Source: Lingula anatina (Eukaryota > Brachiopoda > Lingulata > Lingulida > Lingulidae). Taken from it: a DNA stretch of 64,000 nucleotides. Position 1 is the first letter of the stretch, and each line of letters starts with the position of its first letter. Of the stretch, positions 33,807-45,172 are shown piece after piece. A program made the position numbers and the translations under genes. Under the pieces are notes generated by a model. That model did not search any database and was not told where the DNA came from. It saw only the letters and a list, made by a program, of their open reading frames with translations. Where the stretch lies: positions 176,079 to 240,078 of the forward strand of contig NW_019774569.1 of assembly GCF_001039355.2 (NCBI RefSeq). The letters run 5' to 3'.

Positions 33807-34775
33807 GTTATGATAATAATGTTTATTTACAAACATGCATTTCAAAATAGTTGGATTGTACAATAATGTAAATTGTCAAAATTTATAAATGATAATAAGA
33901 TTTATAAAATTATTAAAAGTGTTAAGATAAAATAAATCGCTTGAGACACTGAGCTAGGATATTAAAATACATTAAGATTAATTCAAAACACACTTGAAGT
34001 TCTTGTCAGTATTCAGTGCAAATGGCATGGGCGTCTTCGAAGATCTGATAGTTGGTAGGAGATATCAGACATGGGGAAAATTTTGGAGACACTGAAGGTC
34101 CGGAGGACCTGAGCTGCAAGAAATCTTAAGGTCCTTCTAACTCTGTGCAGGTTCAAGGTCATGGTTGTCGTTTTATTGATACCGGCACTTAGACTTAAAA
34201 ATCCATACCTTTTTATAAATACAGTGCCATGCGATAAAAATAGCATGTGTGGAGAGGGTGTGCATTACAGTGTTTTAATATTACCTGATTTGAAACAAAA
34301 CACAGGCGTGACTTTATGAATTTAAAATCATGTTTATTAAAATATATGTTAGTCGGTGATAACAAATTATTTATTTTCATGTATTTTACTTTCACAGAAA
34401 TCTTGTCGGTCCAGAAGACCTGCATCATCAAAATCTTGACGGTCCTCTGGCAGTTTCACCGGCGGTACATGTATATTTCTATATTTAATTACGTGGCCTT
34501 ACCTGAATGTGTCGCTTCCACAGGTACGGATCACAGCACAATGCTTGAAATGTCTTACAAGTGCGGGAAAATTGAACATAACTCTTGCTGTCGAGATGCT
34601 GAACAATTTGCCCCATGAGCTCCGGAGGCAGACGTGAAAGGTGGCCTTCTTGTGGCTCTACTTCAGCCTCCAAATATTCAAGATGTTTTTTCTTCTTCCG
34701 ATGTGAAAAGGGACCTTTTGACTGTTTGGTCCTCTTCTTAGCATGCTTACTAAACAAATTCTCTCTTGTAGTCAT
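30565..34775 (-). CDS. F-box protein of unknown family (whole gene, 8 exons)
   Basis: Exons in coding order: 34775-34503, 33584-33314, 33174-33043, 32772-32638, 32497-32351, 32134-31762, 31532-31345, and a last exon from 31068. Phases agree at every junction. An N-terminal basic stretch (KKRTKQSKGPFSHRKKKK) precedes an F-box at residues about 46-90 (LSRLPPELMGQIVQHLDSKS). F-boxes bind Skp1 in SCF ubiquitin ligases. The remaining roughly 450 residues show no repeat (no WD40 or LRR) that I can see, so the target-binding part is unidentified. The final exon's frame is uncertain: 30467 or 30565 is the end depending on a possible frameshift near 30926. Confidence 0.75.
31345..31532 (-). CDS. F-box gene exon 7
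   Basis: Encodes YLEEGDANPMPLSKLQEEMF, then RREQMYCSFKELNARQRVHK and LVELLLPQTCYKDVTYYG; predicted helical. Acceptor ATTTCAG, donor GTAATT. Confidence 0.8.
31762..32134 (-). CDS. F-box gene exon 6
   Basis: The largest internal exon, about 124 residues, rich in Trp, Tyr and Cys: KFKSWCLFSEYDFDSLEHYE, YDVQTLYTSFLWDLHYRQSS and EVVCWMNQLWTCGTDILIRK. Suggests a folded globular domain that I cannot name. Acceptor TTTTCAG, donor GTACGT. Confidence 0.82.
32351..32497 (-). CDS. F-box gene exon 5
   Basis: Encodes an acidic segment, GDEIDELYDMAEDLDLENGS, then IMDLLMDHLFNTHPYFMTNK. Acceptor TTTGAAG, donor GTAAGA. Confidence 0.8.
32638..32772 (-). CDS. F-box gene exon 4
   Basis: Encodes CSTIEALYDSCVETKKMRTL, then ARLLEGHRVADTPIFKAIRD and VQIL; an amphipathic helical segment. 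It is too short and start-less to stand out as an ORF, but phase and splice sites (GTTACAG, GTAATC) fit. Confidence 0.8.
33043..33174 (-). CDS. F-box gene exon 3
   Basis: Encodes about 44 residues, SSTEDMDLSWNGLVTLHRQR and CDIKFYNHFMECLAN. Acceptor ATTTCAG, donor GTGAGT; phase 1 at both joins. Confidence 0.8.
33314..33584 (-). CDS. F-box gene exon 2
   Basis: Encodes residues 92-181, NVYDYGFGKYLMRNTNPPLA, LLHKLEYIKGLIYEKEYQDF and GGPGFITCLYSLDARDPFW. Acceptor CTTTCAG, donor GTAAGT. No known domain recognised. Confidence 0.82.
34503..34775 (-). CDS. F-box gene exon 1 (F-box domain)
   Basis: Starts at ATG 34775-34773 and encodes 91 residues. The F-box core is LPPELMGQIVQHLD, then YVQFSRTCKTFQALCCDPYL and WKRHI; the Leu-Pro-Pro-Glu start and the Cys-Lys-x-Phe / Trp-Lys end are classic. 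The donor GTAAGG falls directly after Gln91 in phase 0. Confidence 0.85.
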
Positions 34776-35000
34776 GACAACTTGACTAATATCAAATAAA
34801 ATTGCTGAAATTTGCGCGAGAAATAATCCTCGTGACCAAGTAGATATTCTGCTTGGGCGTTTTATCGCCTAGCATCATTTCACGAGGCAGCGCTACGTCA
34901 TAATACGCTCGTGATCAAACTATGATTGTGACGTGTGCCGCCGTATTGGGTAATCGTGCGACGTCATATTTGTATTCATATATCGACATAAAAGTGGAAA
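34776..35000. promoter_or_regulatory. Upstream region of the F-box gene
   Basis: Comparatively GC-rich for this window, with ACGTCAT-type CRE half sites at about 34888 and 34962 and several CG dinucleotides. It is consistent with a TATA-less promoter. No direct evidence of a start site. Confidence 0.35.
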
Positions 35001-35547
35001 ATTGGAAAATTGGAATCTGCTAGAATTTTTTAGTCCCTTAATATTTCAAAGCTAAGGGTCACAGTATGCGCCCTGACCCTGTTTTATTTTGTTACTGGAA
35101 TGTTAAACCAGTAATGCTTACAATTATTATTACACTTTCTAACTGTTGAGATGAGACCCTCTACATCCACGTGTTTGAATAAGAATCAAAAATAAGTAAT
35201 TTCAAATCTTGCACGGTGAGGACTTGCCTGTGAACGTGTACGTAATATGGCTCCATGGCCTCTTCTACGGAGGACTGGCATTAACAGCTGTGTCAGGATT
35301 TTATTTTTGTAGTTAAAACCGGTGTGCAGCCATTTATTATGTAAAGGGGAGTGTGCTGGTGTATTGTCAACCCAGCCTCGAACCGAGGTTTCACTTCCCT
35401 GAACGCCATCTGACAGCATTTTGGTAGTGTGAGTGATCCTCCTGGGAATATCTATACATGTAGTGTCGTGGTAGTAACAGTAAGATTTTGTATGTCACGC
35501 GAATAAAAAATGTTCCTGAGCTGGCCTTGTGACAAAATGTTGAACTG

Positions 35548-35848
35548 CAGTGGCGGTTTTTTTTTTTTTTTTTTTTGGGGGGGGGGGGGGGGGTCCTGAC
35601 CCCTCCTTCGGTTTCTGAAAAATATATCACACCAATTTACCCTTCCTAAAATTAGAATTTTAAATAGCTAAACTATAGTTCTAAACCGTACCAAAGGGGC
35701 ACTGTTTGCTCTCCAAAACACCAAAAACATTGGGGGCCCTTGGGCAGGCCCTGAACCCCACACCAAGGGGGCGCTGGTCGGCTGCGCATACGAGGCCTTT
35801 CGTTCTGCCCCCCCTCCCCTTTCAAATAATCCTGGATACGCCCCTGAA
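35548..35848. repeat. CAG(T/G)GGCG-ended repeat element
   Basis: Begins CAGTGGCGG followed by poly-T and poly-G, and ends GGATACGCCCCTG. Read in reverse, the right end is CAGGGGCGTATCC followed by a G-rich run, so the ends are inverted repeats of about 9-13 bases. Probably a small non-autonomous DNA element. Confidence 0.55.
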
Positions 35849-37301
35849 CCGACCTGGGTCTGTCGACGAACTCCCTGCTACCGTGAACCGCTAATTCAGC
35901 TTATGGATGACTGTAATACATACATCTAGGCTTTTGGCAGTGGCTTTTAAACTTATATCCTTCCTTCTTTCCTCTAATCACAAACCTTAGCGTTAGGACA
36001 CAGCTAGAAAATGTGTCAGTCAGAATTGTCGTTGGATATTCACATAAATGATTGTTAGCATGCTATCTTTTCATGAGAACTCACTTTTCTCCCCGGCATA
36101 AACCCGGGAAGTTATTTTATTAAATCATTATGTTTCACCCTCCAAAATTATCACAATTATAACTATTAACGAGTGCTAAATTTATTTAAATTTCAATACA
36201 GTGAAAGTAAAAATGCCATACAATACAGAATGATTAATTTGTTTTCGAATTGCAAATGGTTCAAATTTTGCATACTAAACGGTACGCGTTACCTAGCTGT
36301 TTTGGAGCAGTATATATTCCCCTACCAAAAAAGCTTATCCCTTCTGCAATGTGTAAAATGATAAATGCGTGAAAATGAAATATAAAAGTGGTGACAACAC
36401 AGCGCAATTTAAAATAGGCATACTGCTAAATAAAATTGGGTGAGAGAAAGATAAGAAGGGATTTTAGAAACTCCCACGCATGCACAATATAAAGGAAGTT
36501 CAAAATATGCTGCAGTCTGATAGGTTGACATCAAAGCGAGGCAAGGTCCTTATGGTCTCATTACCTTCTACCAGGGCCGCAGTTATTATTGTGGACATTT
36601 TTTGCTAAGAGCCAAAATGACTGTCTATTTATCGATAGACATAGCTGTAGATATCTGTGGAAAATCAATCTGTCACCCTGGGTATGGTCTCATAGCCTTA
36701 AAATGCCTTACCCATCTTCATGTTAGTAAGTTGTATTCTTAACCCTTTCCTGAATTCGATAAAAACCATGCAAAACACACTACATACCCTGTGATGAATA
36801 AAAACAAACAAAAATCATTTTAAAACTTTTGAAAACCATGCCAAGCACTTGGTATAATGATCACTTAAACGACAATGTGACCACAAAGAACGCCCATTTA
36901 ATGGTGAGAATGTTTGTCGGTTACCTACAGCATGTCATATTAATCATCTATACATATAGGAAAAACAAAGGGAAATAAGCACCTAAAGCTAGAATTATAT
37001 ATAGTTGTCAATTACCAGCATGAAAAATGAATAAAGTGTTATTGGAGTTGTCATAGAGATACAATCTGCAGCTGCCCAAACATGCCCTCAAAATTTATAA
37101 CATTGGTTTAAATGAAGCTAGAATCTCCAACTTTCTTCATTTTAAGCGTTCGTTCAACCTGAGCACAGTATTTGTTCGTCTGTAGAATTTCATTTGAAGC
37201 TGAATTATTATACTTCCTAAACACGAGATGATTTGTTTGAAAGCAGTGTTGATCGCTTTATGTTTACCAAGAGGTATGTACCTATATATATGTATATATA
37301 T

Positions 37302-37351
<50 letters not shown>

Positions 37352-38623
37352 CAAGCCAGATTGGGTCTTTACACTGTTAACAACGTAATGAGCAAGTAAT
37401 TTACAAGTGAGCTGCCAGTTTGTGTGTATGTCATGTGTAATAAAATTGTGGATGTTATAAATCAAGGTATATCATATTAAACTTAAGTCTGGAAAATGAA
37501 ATCTACTAGTACAGTGTATTCATTTAATGTGGTTTGTAAAAAACATCTAATTATGGTACTTTTTAAAAAGATTATTGCATAAATATTTGGAGAAAAAAGG
37601 CATTCAGATCGGTTAAAGCATTACTATATAGGAATGCTAATTTAAATAAAGGTGTGGCACGGAAAGTTATCACCGTTTCACTTGTATAAGTATATATTTC
37701 AAGAAAACAATTCCAACTTCCCTATATTACTGGCCGTTTCAATAACAGAAGAGTGAATTTTATTCAGGTGAAAAATATAAATAATAGTGAGGAATATTGA
37801 TTAATGTTTTTTTAGAACTTCATACATTTTAATATAGGATCTGGAATAAATTAGTATTACTTGACATTATATTTAAATTATTATTTTTTTTGTTTCATAT
37901 AATACCAAAAAGAATAGTTTAATCCCACACACGTGACGTTGGTCAATTCAGAATATTTATTACTGGGTGCAATGAGTTTTTTAGCTGATCATCTACATAG
38001 AGCTACTCCTGATTGGTAAATTGATATGCCTGCAAATATTACAGAGTTTAGCTCTTAGTTGGTGGACTATTTCCACTTTTCTTTGTACATGTAATATAAT
38101 CTTAAAAAATGCAGATATTCTAAAAGCTGTACAAAATATTCATGGCCAGGCTTTTTCCTAAAATCTGTACAAAACCTAGACAACTTAGATAATGTACAGT
38201 AGGGTGTACAAACAAACTGGCAACTTGAATAAATAATTCCTTTACTATATGTTTTAATCCATACAAATGCTTTTTCTTTACAATTTTTGCGATAATCTTT
38301 AAAATACATCATCATTAGATGTCTTAAATATAAAATTCATTTGCCAGACCTGTAAATTTACTATGCTTTACCTTGATCTTTTATATCCGCAATTTAATTG
38401 CACATGCCATACAATCAAACTGGCAGCTCACCTAAATTACTTGTAAATTACTTGGCCAATTATGCTGCCAACAATGCTAAGAGCCAATTGGGATCTGGCC
38501 CAGATAATCATTAAAAAACAGTTTACAGTTAAATTCTTTCTGAACTTAACCCACTGTTATTTGAAGACAGTATTACTACCTGAAAAGATTATATATAAAA
38601 ACTATTTTTGTTTATATTTCCAG
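35849..38623. other. Spacer upstream of the FA-domain gene
   Basis: AT-rich with a long (TA)n/TATATACA tract at 37280-37346. No signal-peptide exon for the FA-domain gene could be found here, though one is expected. The part from about 37640 is duplicated at about 39270-39900. Confidence 0.5.
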
Positions 38624-39055
38624 TTTCTACCGTAAAATTTACCTTGGGCAACTCATATTTTCGCATTGGCATAGCGGATTTAACTGGTGTAACGTCAGTT
38701 ACATTCGACGTGAAAACATGTGAGACAATCCACCTTCATCTGTGTGACGTCAGCAGCTCTTTTGAAAGTGTGATCGCATACTGGTGTACAGTTGGGGAAA
38801 ATTTCAGTGAAGTACGCCGGCATAATGGCAGGTTCAGACCAGAACTTCGATATGTACAAACGCCAAATATTCTTGATTGCAGATCATTTAGGGCGTTCTG
38901 GATAAGTTGGGATGGAGGTTACCTCCAGTTAGGAAAGGGTCGAGATATTGGAAAGGAAACAATCCTGATGCACAGCATAGATCATAATATTACAAGTGTT
39001 CTAAAAGTTTTAGAAGTATCTGGAATCGGAGAATGGGATATCTCCCCGTCAAATC
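38624..39055 (+). CDS. FA-domain exon
   Basis: Acceptor TTTCCAG, donor GTGAGT. Encodes YFRIGIADLTGVTSVTFDVK, then VIAYWCTVGENFSEVRRHNG, ILDCRSFRAFWISWDGGYLQ and LGKGRDIGKET, LKVLEVSGIGEWDISPS. The G-x-N-x-S-x-V/I-R block, RxFWISWDGG.LxLGKG and the closing GxGEWD are the family's landmarks. About 144 residues, a full-length domain. Confidence 0.8.
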
Positions 39056-40694
39056 GTGAGTAAATAAACAATCTGGTATTCTTAATTAGCGGTGTGACAC
39101 AACATGTTTCAGCCATCCTAATTTCAATGCTTGTACCATCTTTATCCCTTCAACTGTTAAAAAACATGAAAAGAAAAAGGGAAAGCATTTTTTAAAATTA
39201 AAAATTTAATATTTCATACAATATAATGGAGATATATCAAGATAGATTGATTAAATTATAGGTATGTTTAATCAAAGGTGTAGCAGGGAAAGCTAGCAAT
39301 GTTTCATCATATTAATGTAAAGTGCTTTAATTTAGAGTTTCTTGACTGCTCAATAGAAGTTCCCCTTCAAGTTGTCTGCTTACTTAATAGATGTGCCAGC
39401 AAATAGGGCAATGTTTTGCTATTTTGATAAAATTCACACTTTTCTTTGTAATTTATCCTTAAGAAAATGCAGATATTTTCAAAAAAGATTAACAAAATAT
39501 TAATGGGCAGAATTTTTCCTACAATTTGTATAAAACCCAGATAATTAAAATAACACACTAACAAATGGCAGGTCGCTTTTAATTTAACATTTCTCTGGTA
39601 AATGTTACTAAATCAATCTACATGACTTTTCTTTAAATATTAAACATCTTTAAAAGTATCATCCTCAGATGTGTTTTACAAATCATAGGTAATGAAATAC
39701 AAATATATCTTATTTGCCACGCCTGTAAGTATCATAATGTATTCCTTGATCTAAGACATTCCCTATATTATAACACATATAAACAAACTGGCAGCTTGGC
39801 CAATTAACTTGCCCATTATGCTGTTAACAATGCAAAGACACCATTAAGGTGTGGCCTGGGCCAGGTCCTAATTGGGATATGGTCTGGGCCACTTAGGAAG
39901 TGGACTAGATAAGGTCAAGCTTGTGACATATACATTGCCAAACATATTCAGGCTTAACGTGTGTAATATGCTTAGGAGCTAAACGTGTTTAGCAACTCAA
40001 CCCGTTGAAAAAATGAGACAAATCGGGTGCTTAGAATTGTGTTTAGGAGCTAAACGCTGTTTTTCAGTGTGCAACCATGTTTTTTCCCACTTGTATATAT
40101 ATACAGGCAGTAAAACCTACGATGAATCTAATGAGATGAAAGCTGAGCTAAATGTATTGAATTTGCTACACTTATCTAACACATTTCTTCCGTTTGGAAG
40201 GTAAATAACATTTATCTTTCGCTAGATGTGTTATTGTATCATTGTTTTGGTTTGCCTTGAAAGATTTATGTGTTCCCAGACATAGTCAAACCCATGTTCT
40301 CCAGCTTCGTATTTTCGGGTAACTCAAATATCAAGATATCAACCTACACACCGCTCATAGGTGTACAATAACACTAAATATGTTGAGAACAACCATCTGG
40401 GAGCATTATACTAAATGTATTTTAAATGTTTCAGAGGCACGGAGACACGCCTTCTTCCGCAAGCTTCCTCCATTTGTAGACCCCATAGCTGAAATGCTGG
40501 CCGATCTTACCACACAAGGGAACGAACACTGTGCTTATGAGTGTCTGAGCAATCTGCGCTGTAACTCGTACAACATTGATCAGATCCCCGAAAAAGGTCT
40601 TTACCGATGCCAGCTGAAGGCAACGTATTTTGTTTCAGCCCGTCCACAAGCTAGTACGTTCCATGTCGATCGCTGGGAAATGGTGTACAACTAA
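38624..40694 (+). CDS. FA-domain + PAN/Apple protein (3' part, two exons)
   Basis: Exons 38624-39055 and 40435-40694 join in phase (…PSN-Q-ARRHAFFRK). The first encodes a domain resembling the farnesoic acid O-methyltransferase-like (Methyltransf_FA) family. The second encodes a PAN/Apple-type cysteine module ending at TAA (40692-40694). Extracellular FA plus PAN proteins are common in aquatic invertebrates and are thought of as adhesion or lectin-like molecules; enzymatic activity is doubtful. The exon with the start codon and signal peptide is missing, so the gene is incomplete as read. Confidence 0.75.
39270..39900. repeat. Diverged duplicate of 37640-38510
   Basis: Colinear weak repeats: AAAGGTGTGGCACGGAAAG/AAAGGTGTAGCAGGGAAAG, then CACTTTTCTTTGTA and ATGCAGATATT, AAACTGGCAGCT and GGCCAATTA. 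It flanks the FA exon on its 3' side, showing an old tandem duplication of the FA exon neighbourhood. Confidence 0.6.
40435..40694 (+). CDS. PAN/Apple exon and stop codon
   Basis: After TTTCAG it encodes HAFFRKLPPFVDPIAEMLAD, then HCAYECLSNLRCNSYNIDQI, YRCQL and FHVDRWEMVYN. The cysteines follow the C-x3-C-x5-C-x14-C spacing of a minimal PAN module (positions in HCAYEC…RCNSYN…RCQL). AATAAA at 41439-41444 is a possible polyadenylation signal. Confidence 0.78.
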
Positions 40695-41219
40695 CTATAG
40701 CAATACCGACTTGACAACGCTACTATATGACGGCGTATTGCCACGTGGGGCTGACCTCACCTACTCAAAATAAGCAGATTCAACCTTTGTTCAATTAATA
40801 CACATCAGTCAATGATAAAAAATAATTATAAGGAATGGTTAATATGTTATGTATATCGCATCCGTAAGCATCCATCATGTATATAAAGTTATGAACACGG
40901 ATACTTCGATTATTTTCTCGCTTAATGGACTGTAGATGAATTTATGAAAACTTACCGGTAGTATGGATATAGAACTTGTGGAAGTCAGAACTGTGTTCGA
41001 CAACATGGCCCCAAGTGTAAAATATTTTAATGATATACCGTAACATGTATACCAGATCCTGTTGGCGCGTTGCATGGTACTAAAAAGCATCTAGTTAATG
41101 TCACCATCATATGCCAATTAGATTAGATATTGTTGTAACATGTGATGGTTCTGTTACTTGTAAACGTAACGAATTTGCCACTATGAACAGTTTATTGTCA
41201 GAAAATGTGTTTTCTTGCT

Positions 41220-41257
<38 letters not shown>

Positions 41258-41985
41258 TGTGTGTTAAGAAGATGGTCGAACATGGCCAGTGTGTTGTATT
41301 GTATTACACCATCTGGAAAATTAATGAAGAAATTTGCTTACACGTCCTTTTATTCCATCCAATCAATTACGTGTATTTAAATATCATGACGTGATAAAAT
41401 TGATGGTACAGCACGTACATTGTATCTTTACTCCGTGTAAATAAATATTCGTTAGCTAGAAAACCCTTATTCTTGAATATCGCTTTGGTCAGAAAACATT
41501 ATGTCAGAAAACATCGCCTGGAAGTTGTGTGCCTTTATATTCTGTTCCTAAATGGTATGTGCTTTCTTCAAATATATTGTTGAAGTGCTGTTTCAATTCA
41601 ACATAAAAACAGTGGGGCTAATTTTGTCCGATATATACGATTTGTACTTCAAAGTTCAAAACCACTGAATATTCAATTAAAAGCCACTGAAGACAGGACT
41701 ATAGATGAAGTTTATACTGTGGTCCGTTGTTGAATATGGAGACAGGATTCGATGAAGTTTACTGTTGTCCGTTGTTGAATATGGAGACAGGAATCTGAAA
41801 TTTATACAATTGTCTGTTGCTGAATATGGGTTTCTCCTCGTGGTCCGTATTTTAAGGGCCACAGAAACAGAAAAAACAGAACAAAAACAGAAAAAAATAA
41901 AACCAGAAAGTTTGGGTGAACATGATGAAGCTCACATTGCGCATTGAACAAAAATATTAAACATTCAAAATCCATTGCAATAGAG
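40695..41985. other. Region 3' of the FA/PAN gene
   Basis: Holds a (GT)n microsatellite at about 41227-41268 and a three-copy minisatellite of about 50-60 bases at 41690-41840 (unit around GTCCGTTGTTGAATATGGAG). Otherwise AT-rich and without coding signal. Confidence 0.6.
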
Positions 41986-42273
41986 TACCCGCACGAAAAT
42001 GCAGTAGTATCAAAGTAGCAAAGAAGCATTAACGCAGTAGAGGTGTGGAGCATATTTGCAGTAGAAATGCAGTATAGCCTACTGCAATTCTACTTCAAAA
42101 ATTACGTAGGGTTGTACAGAGGAGGAGCATTAATGCAGTAGATTAGCAGCATGATAGAAGCATGTTTCAAATATACTAATTAGCTCCCACATCGAAGCAG
42201 ATTTGAAGCATGTTTGCAGTATGATTGCAGTAGTCTACTGCGCTGGAGTATCTACTTCGTTTTCGTGCGGGTA
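41986..42273. repeat. TACCCGCACGAAAA-ended element
   Basis: The left end TACCCGCACGAAAATGCAGT is the near-perfect reverse complement of the right end (CGTTTTCGTGCGGGTA). The inside is rich in GCAGTAG/CTACTGC words on both strands. A 288-base non-autonomous DNA element is the simplest reading. Confidence 0.75.
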
Positions 42274-42348
42274 TAATTCAAACATTGTATTACATCAGTT
42301 TCATAGGTATCGAGTAGTGCTTTTTTTTTTTCACAAAATCTGACCTTT

Positions 42349-42510
42349 TTAGTTTCGTCCTTAAGGATAATTACGAACACTGATGTACCTAATGCAACCG
42401 CTTTAGCGGACTTAATTGACGTGCTCTCAGTTAGTTTTGACGTAAAAGCAAGTCCCCCAGTCGCTGTACGTGTATTTGAGGTCGTCCTCAGGAGCACAAC
42501 GCACATTTGC
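42349..42510 (+). pseudogene. Decayed FA-domain exon remnant
   Basis: Translating in one frame gives LRIITNTDVPNATALADLID, then VLSVSFDVKASPPVAVRVFE and VVLRSTTHICADG followed by TAG. ADLIDVLSVSFDVK aligns with ADLTGVTSVTFDVK of the intact FA exon at 38624. The rest of the domain is lost after the stop. It lies on the same strand 3.3 kb downstream, so it is probably a broken tandem copy. Confidence 0.6.
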
Positions 42511-44519
42511 GCAGACGGATAGCTGGATGAACAACGGCTACTTTTTAAGTGGCTTTATGATTCTTTTAAATTTATAAACTTCAATTTCAACGCAGTTTTG
42601 GAGAGGTATTTTGAAGATATCTTAATGCCCTTATGTCTTTTTTTTAGATTCATAATTTTAGTTCTATAAATGGACCATCTAATTAACCATCTTAGGCGTA
42701 AATAGATATTGTAAAATCGAAAATCTATGAACTGCCCAAATATTCAAACCATTCAAAGCTCACACATGTGATACCATTAGATATTTGGGCTTTTTTTTCT
42801 TTTTAGTGATGTTGAATCATGGCTCTAGAAATACATGGTGTTCCAATCTTTATATTTTACATCTTGTTCTTCAGTAATTCTAAATTTGCTTTCTTAATCA
42901 AAATTGTTATGTACAAAGTTATTTTGGGAATTTTTTTTTATCAGGCCTTTAATTATTTTTGTCGTTATTTAATTTTGATAAACATTGGACTTATAATTGG
43001 TATCCTTTGTTGTTCAATACACCAAAATGATTTACAGATTGTAACCTGCCATAAGATTAATCTGTTTATTGCAAATGAAGAACAATGTTTTCTTGGATAC
43101 CGCCAAGCAATTTGTTACCAATAAAACTGAATTACCATTTATTAGGGCTGTGCATTTTTTATTAGAAAGAAGTTCACGCTTGGTAAGTAAATGTATATCG
43201 TTGATAACCATACTGCGAATGGGACTTCACATAGATAGATCATTGTGAAAAATGTTTACTTAGATAAAAAAATACAGTGAACAATTGTTATGAAATCGCC
43301 AGCATCTCCAATTCTTCATAAATGTAACTAGCCATGTGGAGGGGGCAGGCATCGAAAAATGGTGTCGCTTCAAACATCTCCATTGAAAAACTGCTAAAAA
43401 TGTAATTCCCTTGCAAGCATGGAGTTTGTAGAACTGGTACGACTTAAGATTTTGATACGGGTCCCTGGGAAACGAAAGGTTATAAAGCATTGCCTTACGG
43501 TGATTTTTTTTTCATTTTTGAATAGCCATAATATGTCATAAATCTAGTATCCCGTGGCAGCTATGACAACATTTGTATGTACACATATATCCAAATTGTT
43601 TCCAGTAATCAGCATATATCACGCCTTATAAATCATTAACTGTTACGCAGGTGAAACAGTTTGTATATGTCGTGATTTATTTTCGTTATTCAATGCAGGT
43701 CCACATACCCATATTCTGCGTTGTGAGGGTGGGGCTGCCTCTTTATATGCATTATTTATTTTTTTTTTTTTTTTGGGGGGGGGGAGTCTTCCTTTTTCCT
43801 AATGCATCAGATGTAATTCATTTTCCTTCAATCAACGTCTAAATGAGTACAACAGGCGGCACAAACATGCTTTAGGCTACTTGCATTTTCTGTAGGCCTT
43901 TAACGACTGCAGCCCACATTTTTTCTCAACCAACATCCCCAGGCATTGATTTTAAGCTTTAACAATTAATTTTGATTAATCGATATGCAATATATGAACT
44001 AATAATGCAATACTATAAGTAATTTGCTAATACGTCCAGCGCAATCATTCCGTTGATTTATAATGTACCTGACTAGTATTTGTTATGCCACCTGCCAAAT
44101 CATGGCATTTATATGAACATTTTTAATGTAATTGTTGCAAAAGATTTAAATTCAACAATCTTTAAGTCTTTTGTAAGCAAAAGTGCTGTGGCCAACGTGC
44201 AGCATTGACCTGCAAGCACAAAAAAGAAAGAAGGATAAAAATGGAAACAATGCTCTTTCTGTTTGCGAAAAAAAATACAAAATACAAAATATCTTTGATC
44301 ACGTTGCAGACTCAGTCCACGGAAACTTAAGCGAAAATGATATTTTTTTCACAAACCCTCTAAATAAAAATTATAATAGATGAATGAATAATATAAAAAT
44401 AGAATCTATAGTATATTATTATAGAATAATAGATAACAGAAATAGATTTTATATGGCGACAATGCAGTAGAGACCTATTACTATTTTACATAGGATGATG
44501 AAACAGAACTATTCCTTAC
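42511..44519. other. AT-rich spacer
   Basis: No supported gene. It includes a poly-T/poly-G tract at 43758-43786 and hydrophobic ORFs of random AT-rich DNA. A short segment at 44805-44870 outside this stretch resembles the element at 50235. Confidence 0.5.
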
Positions 44520-44722
44520 TTGTATAATTATTATGGCCCTTGACCATATAAATAGTGATTTTGCCCCTGAATCTGACTCTTGATTCCAACGTCCAAGGAT
44601 TTATGATAGCGTTCTCTTTACTAGCTAGGTGCTTGTAGCAAAAATTTTCGTAATTCTCGGCATCCAGTGACTGCATCAGCCGTATAAGGTCCCACAGTAC
44701 AGGTGCAGGTTGTAGTTTTTGT
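44520..44722 (-). CDS. Orphan exon-like ORF, unknown protein
   Basis: A 203-nt open segment flanked by acceptor ACACTTTAG and donor GTAAGG. It encodes KLQPAPVLWDLIRLMQSLDA, then ENYENFCYKHLASKENAIIN and PWTLESRVRFRGKITIYMVK. Composition is protein-like, unlike the surrounding AT-rich DNA. Its phases (starts with one completing base, ends with one base) allow it to be an internal exon. No partner exon was found and I do not recognise the family. It could belong to a gene broken by the 46.2 kb assembly gap. Confidence 0.4.
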
Positions 44723-45172
44723 CTAAAGTGTAGCAACAAACTTAATTATAGGAAGGACAGATTGTGCTTTGTACTCAAACTAGTGCAACTCACAAAATCG
44801 AGGCATATGCCGGGGCTCTATTACTCGAAAGCATCGCAAATTGCAACCGCACGCAAGTAAAGCGACCAATCGCTATTTGCGATGGCAATTGCTCCCACCT
44901 GCTAACTCGAAGCCTTAGCAAACGCAATACAAATTTAGCCTCGAACGATGCTAATATTCGATTGCCGCATAAAATGAAGACGTCATAATACAATTACACA
45001 TAATGTAATTTTCATTTCAGTATGATGCTAATCAAGAGATTATTTATAGTAATATCACAATTACATTACTGATATTTGAAGTGTTTGACGTAAAATGTCA
45101 AAAACAGTTCAGTCACCGAAGCGCACGTGTCTGGACACAATTTTCCAATTTCTTTTTTACTCAGTAATTAGT

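Noticed and set aside
40108-40200. Possible middle exon of the FA/PAN gene (acceptor at TATATACAG, donor GTAAAT)
   Set aside because: Its phases do not keep the PAN exon in frame and the peptide (KTYDESNEMKAELNVLNLLH) has no domain. The direct join 39055-40435 fits.
42819-43124. 101-codon hydrophobic plus-strand ORF
   Set aside because: The Phe/Ile/Tyr-rich composition follows from T-rich DNA. No homologous look, no splice context.
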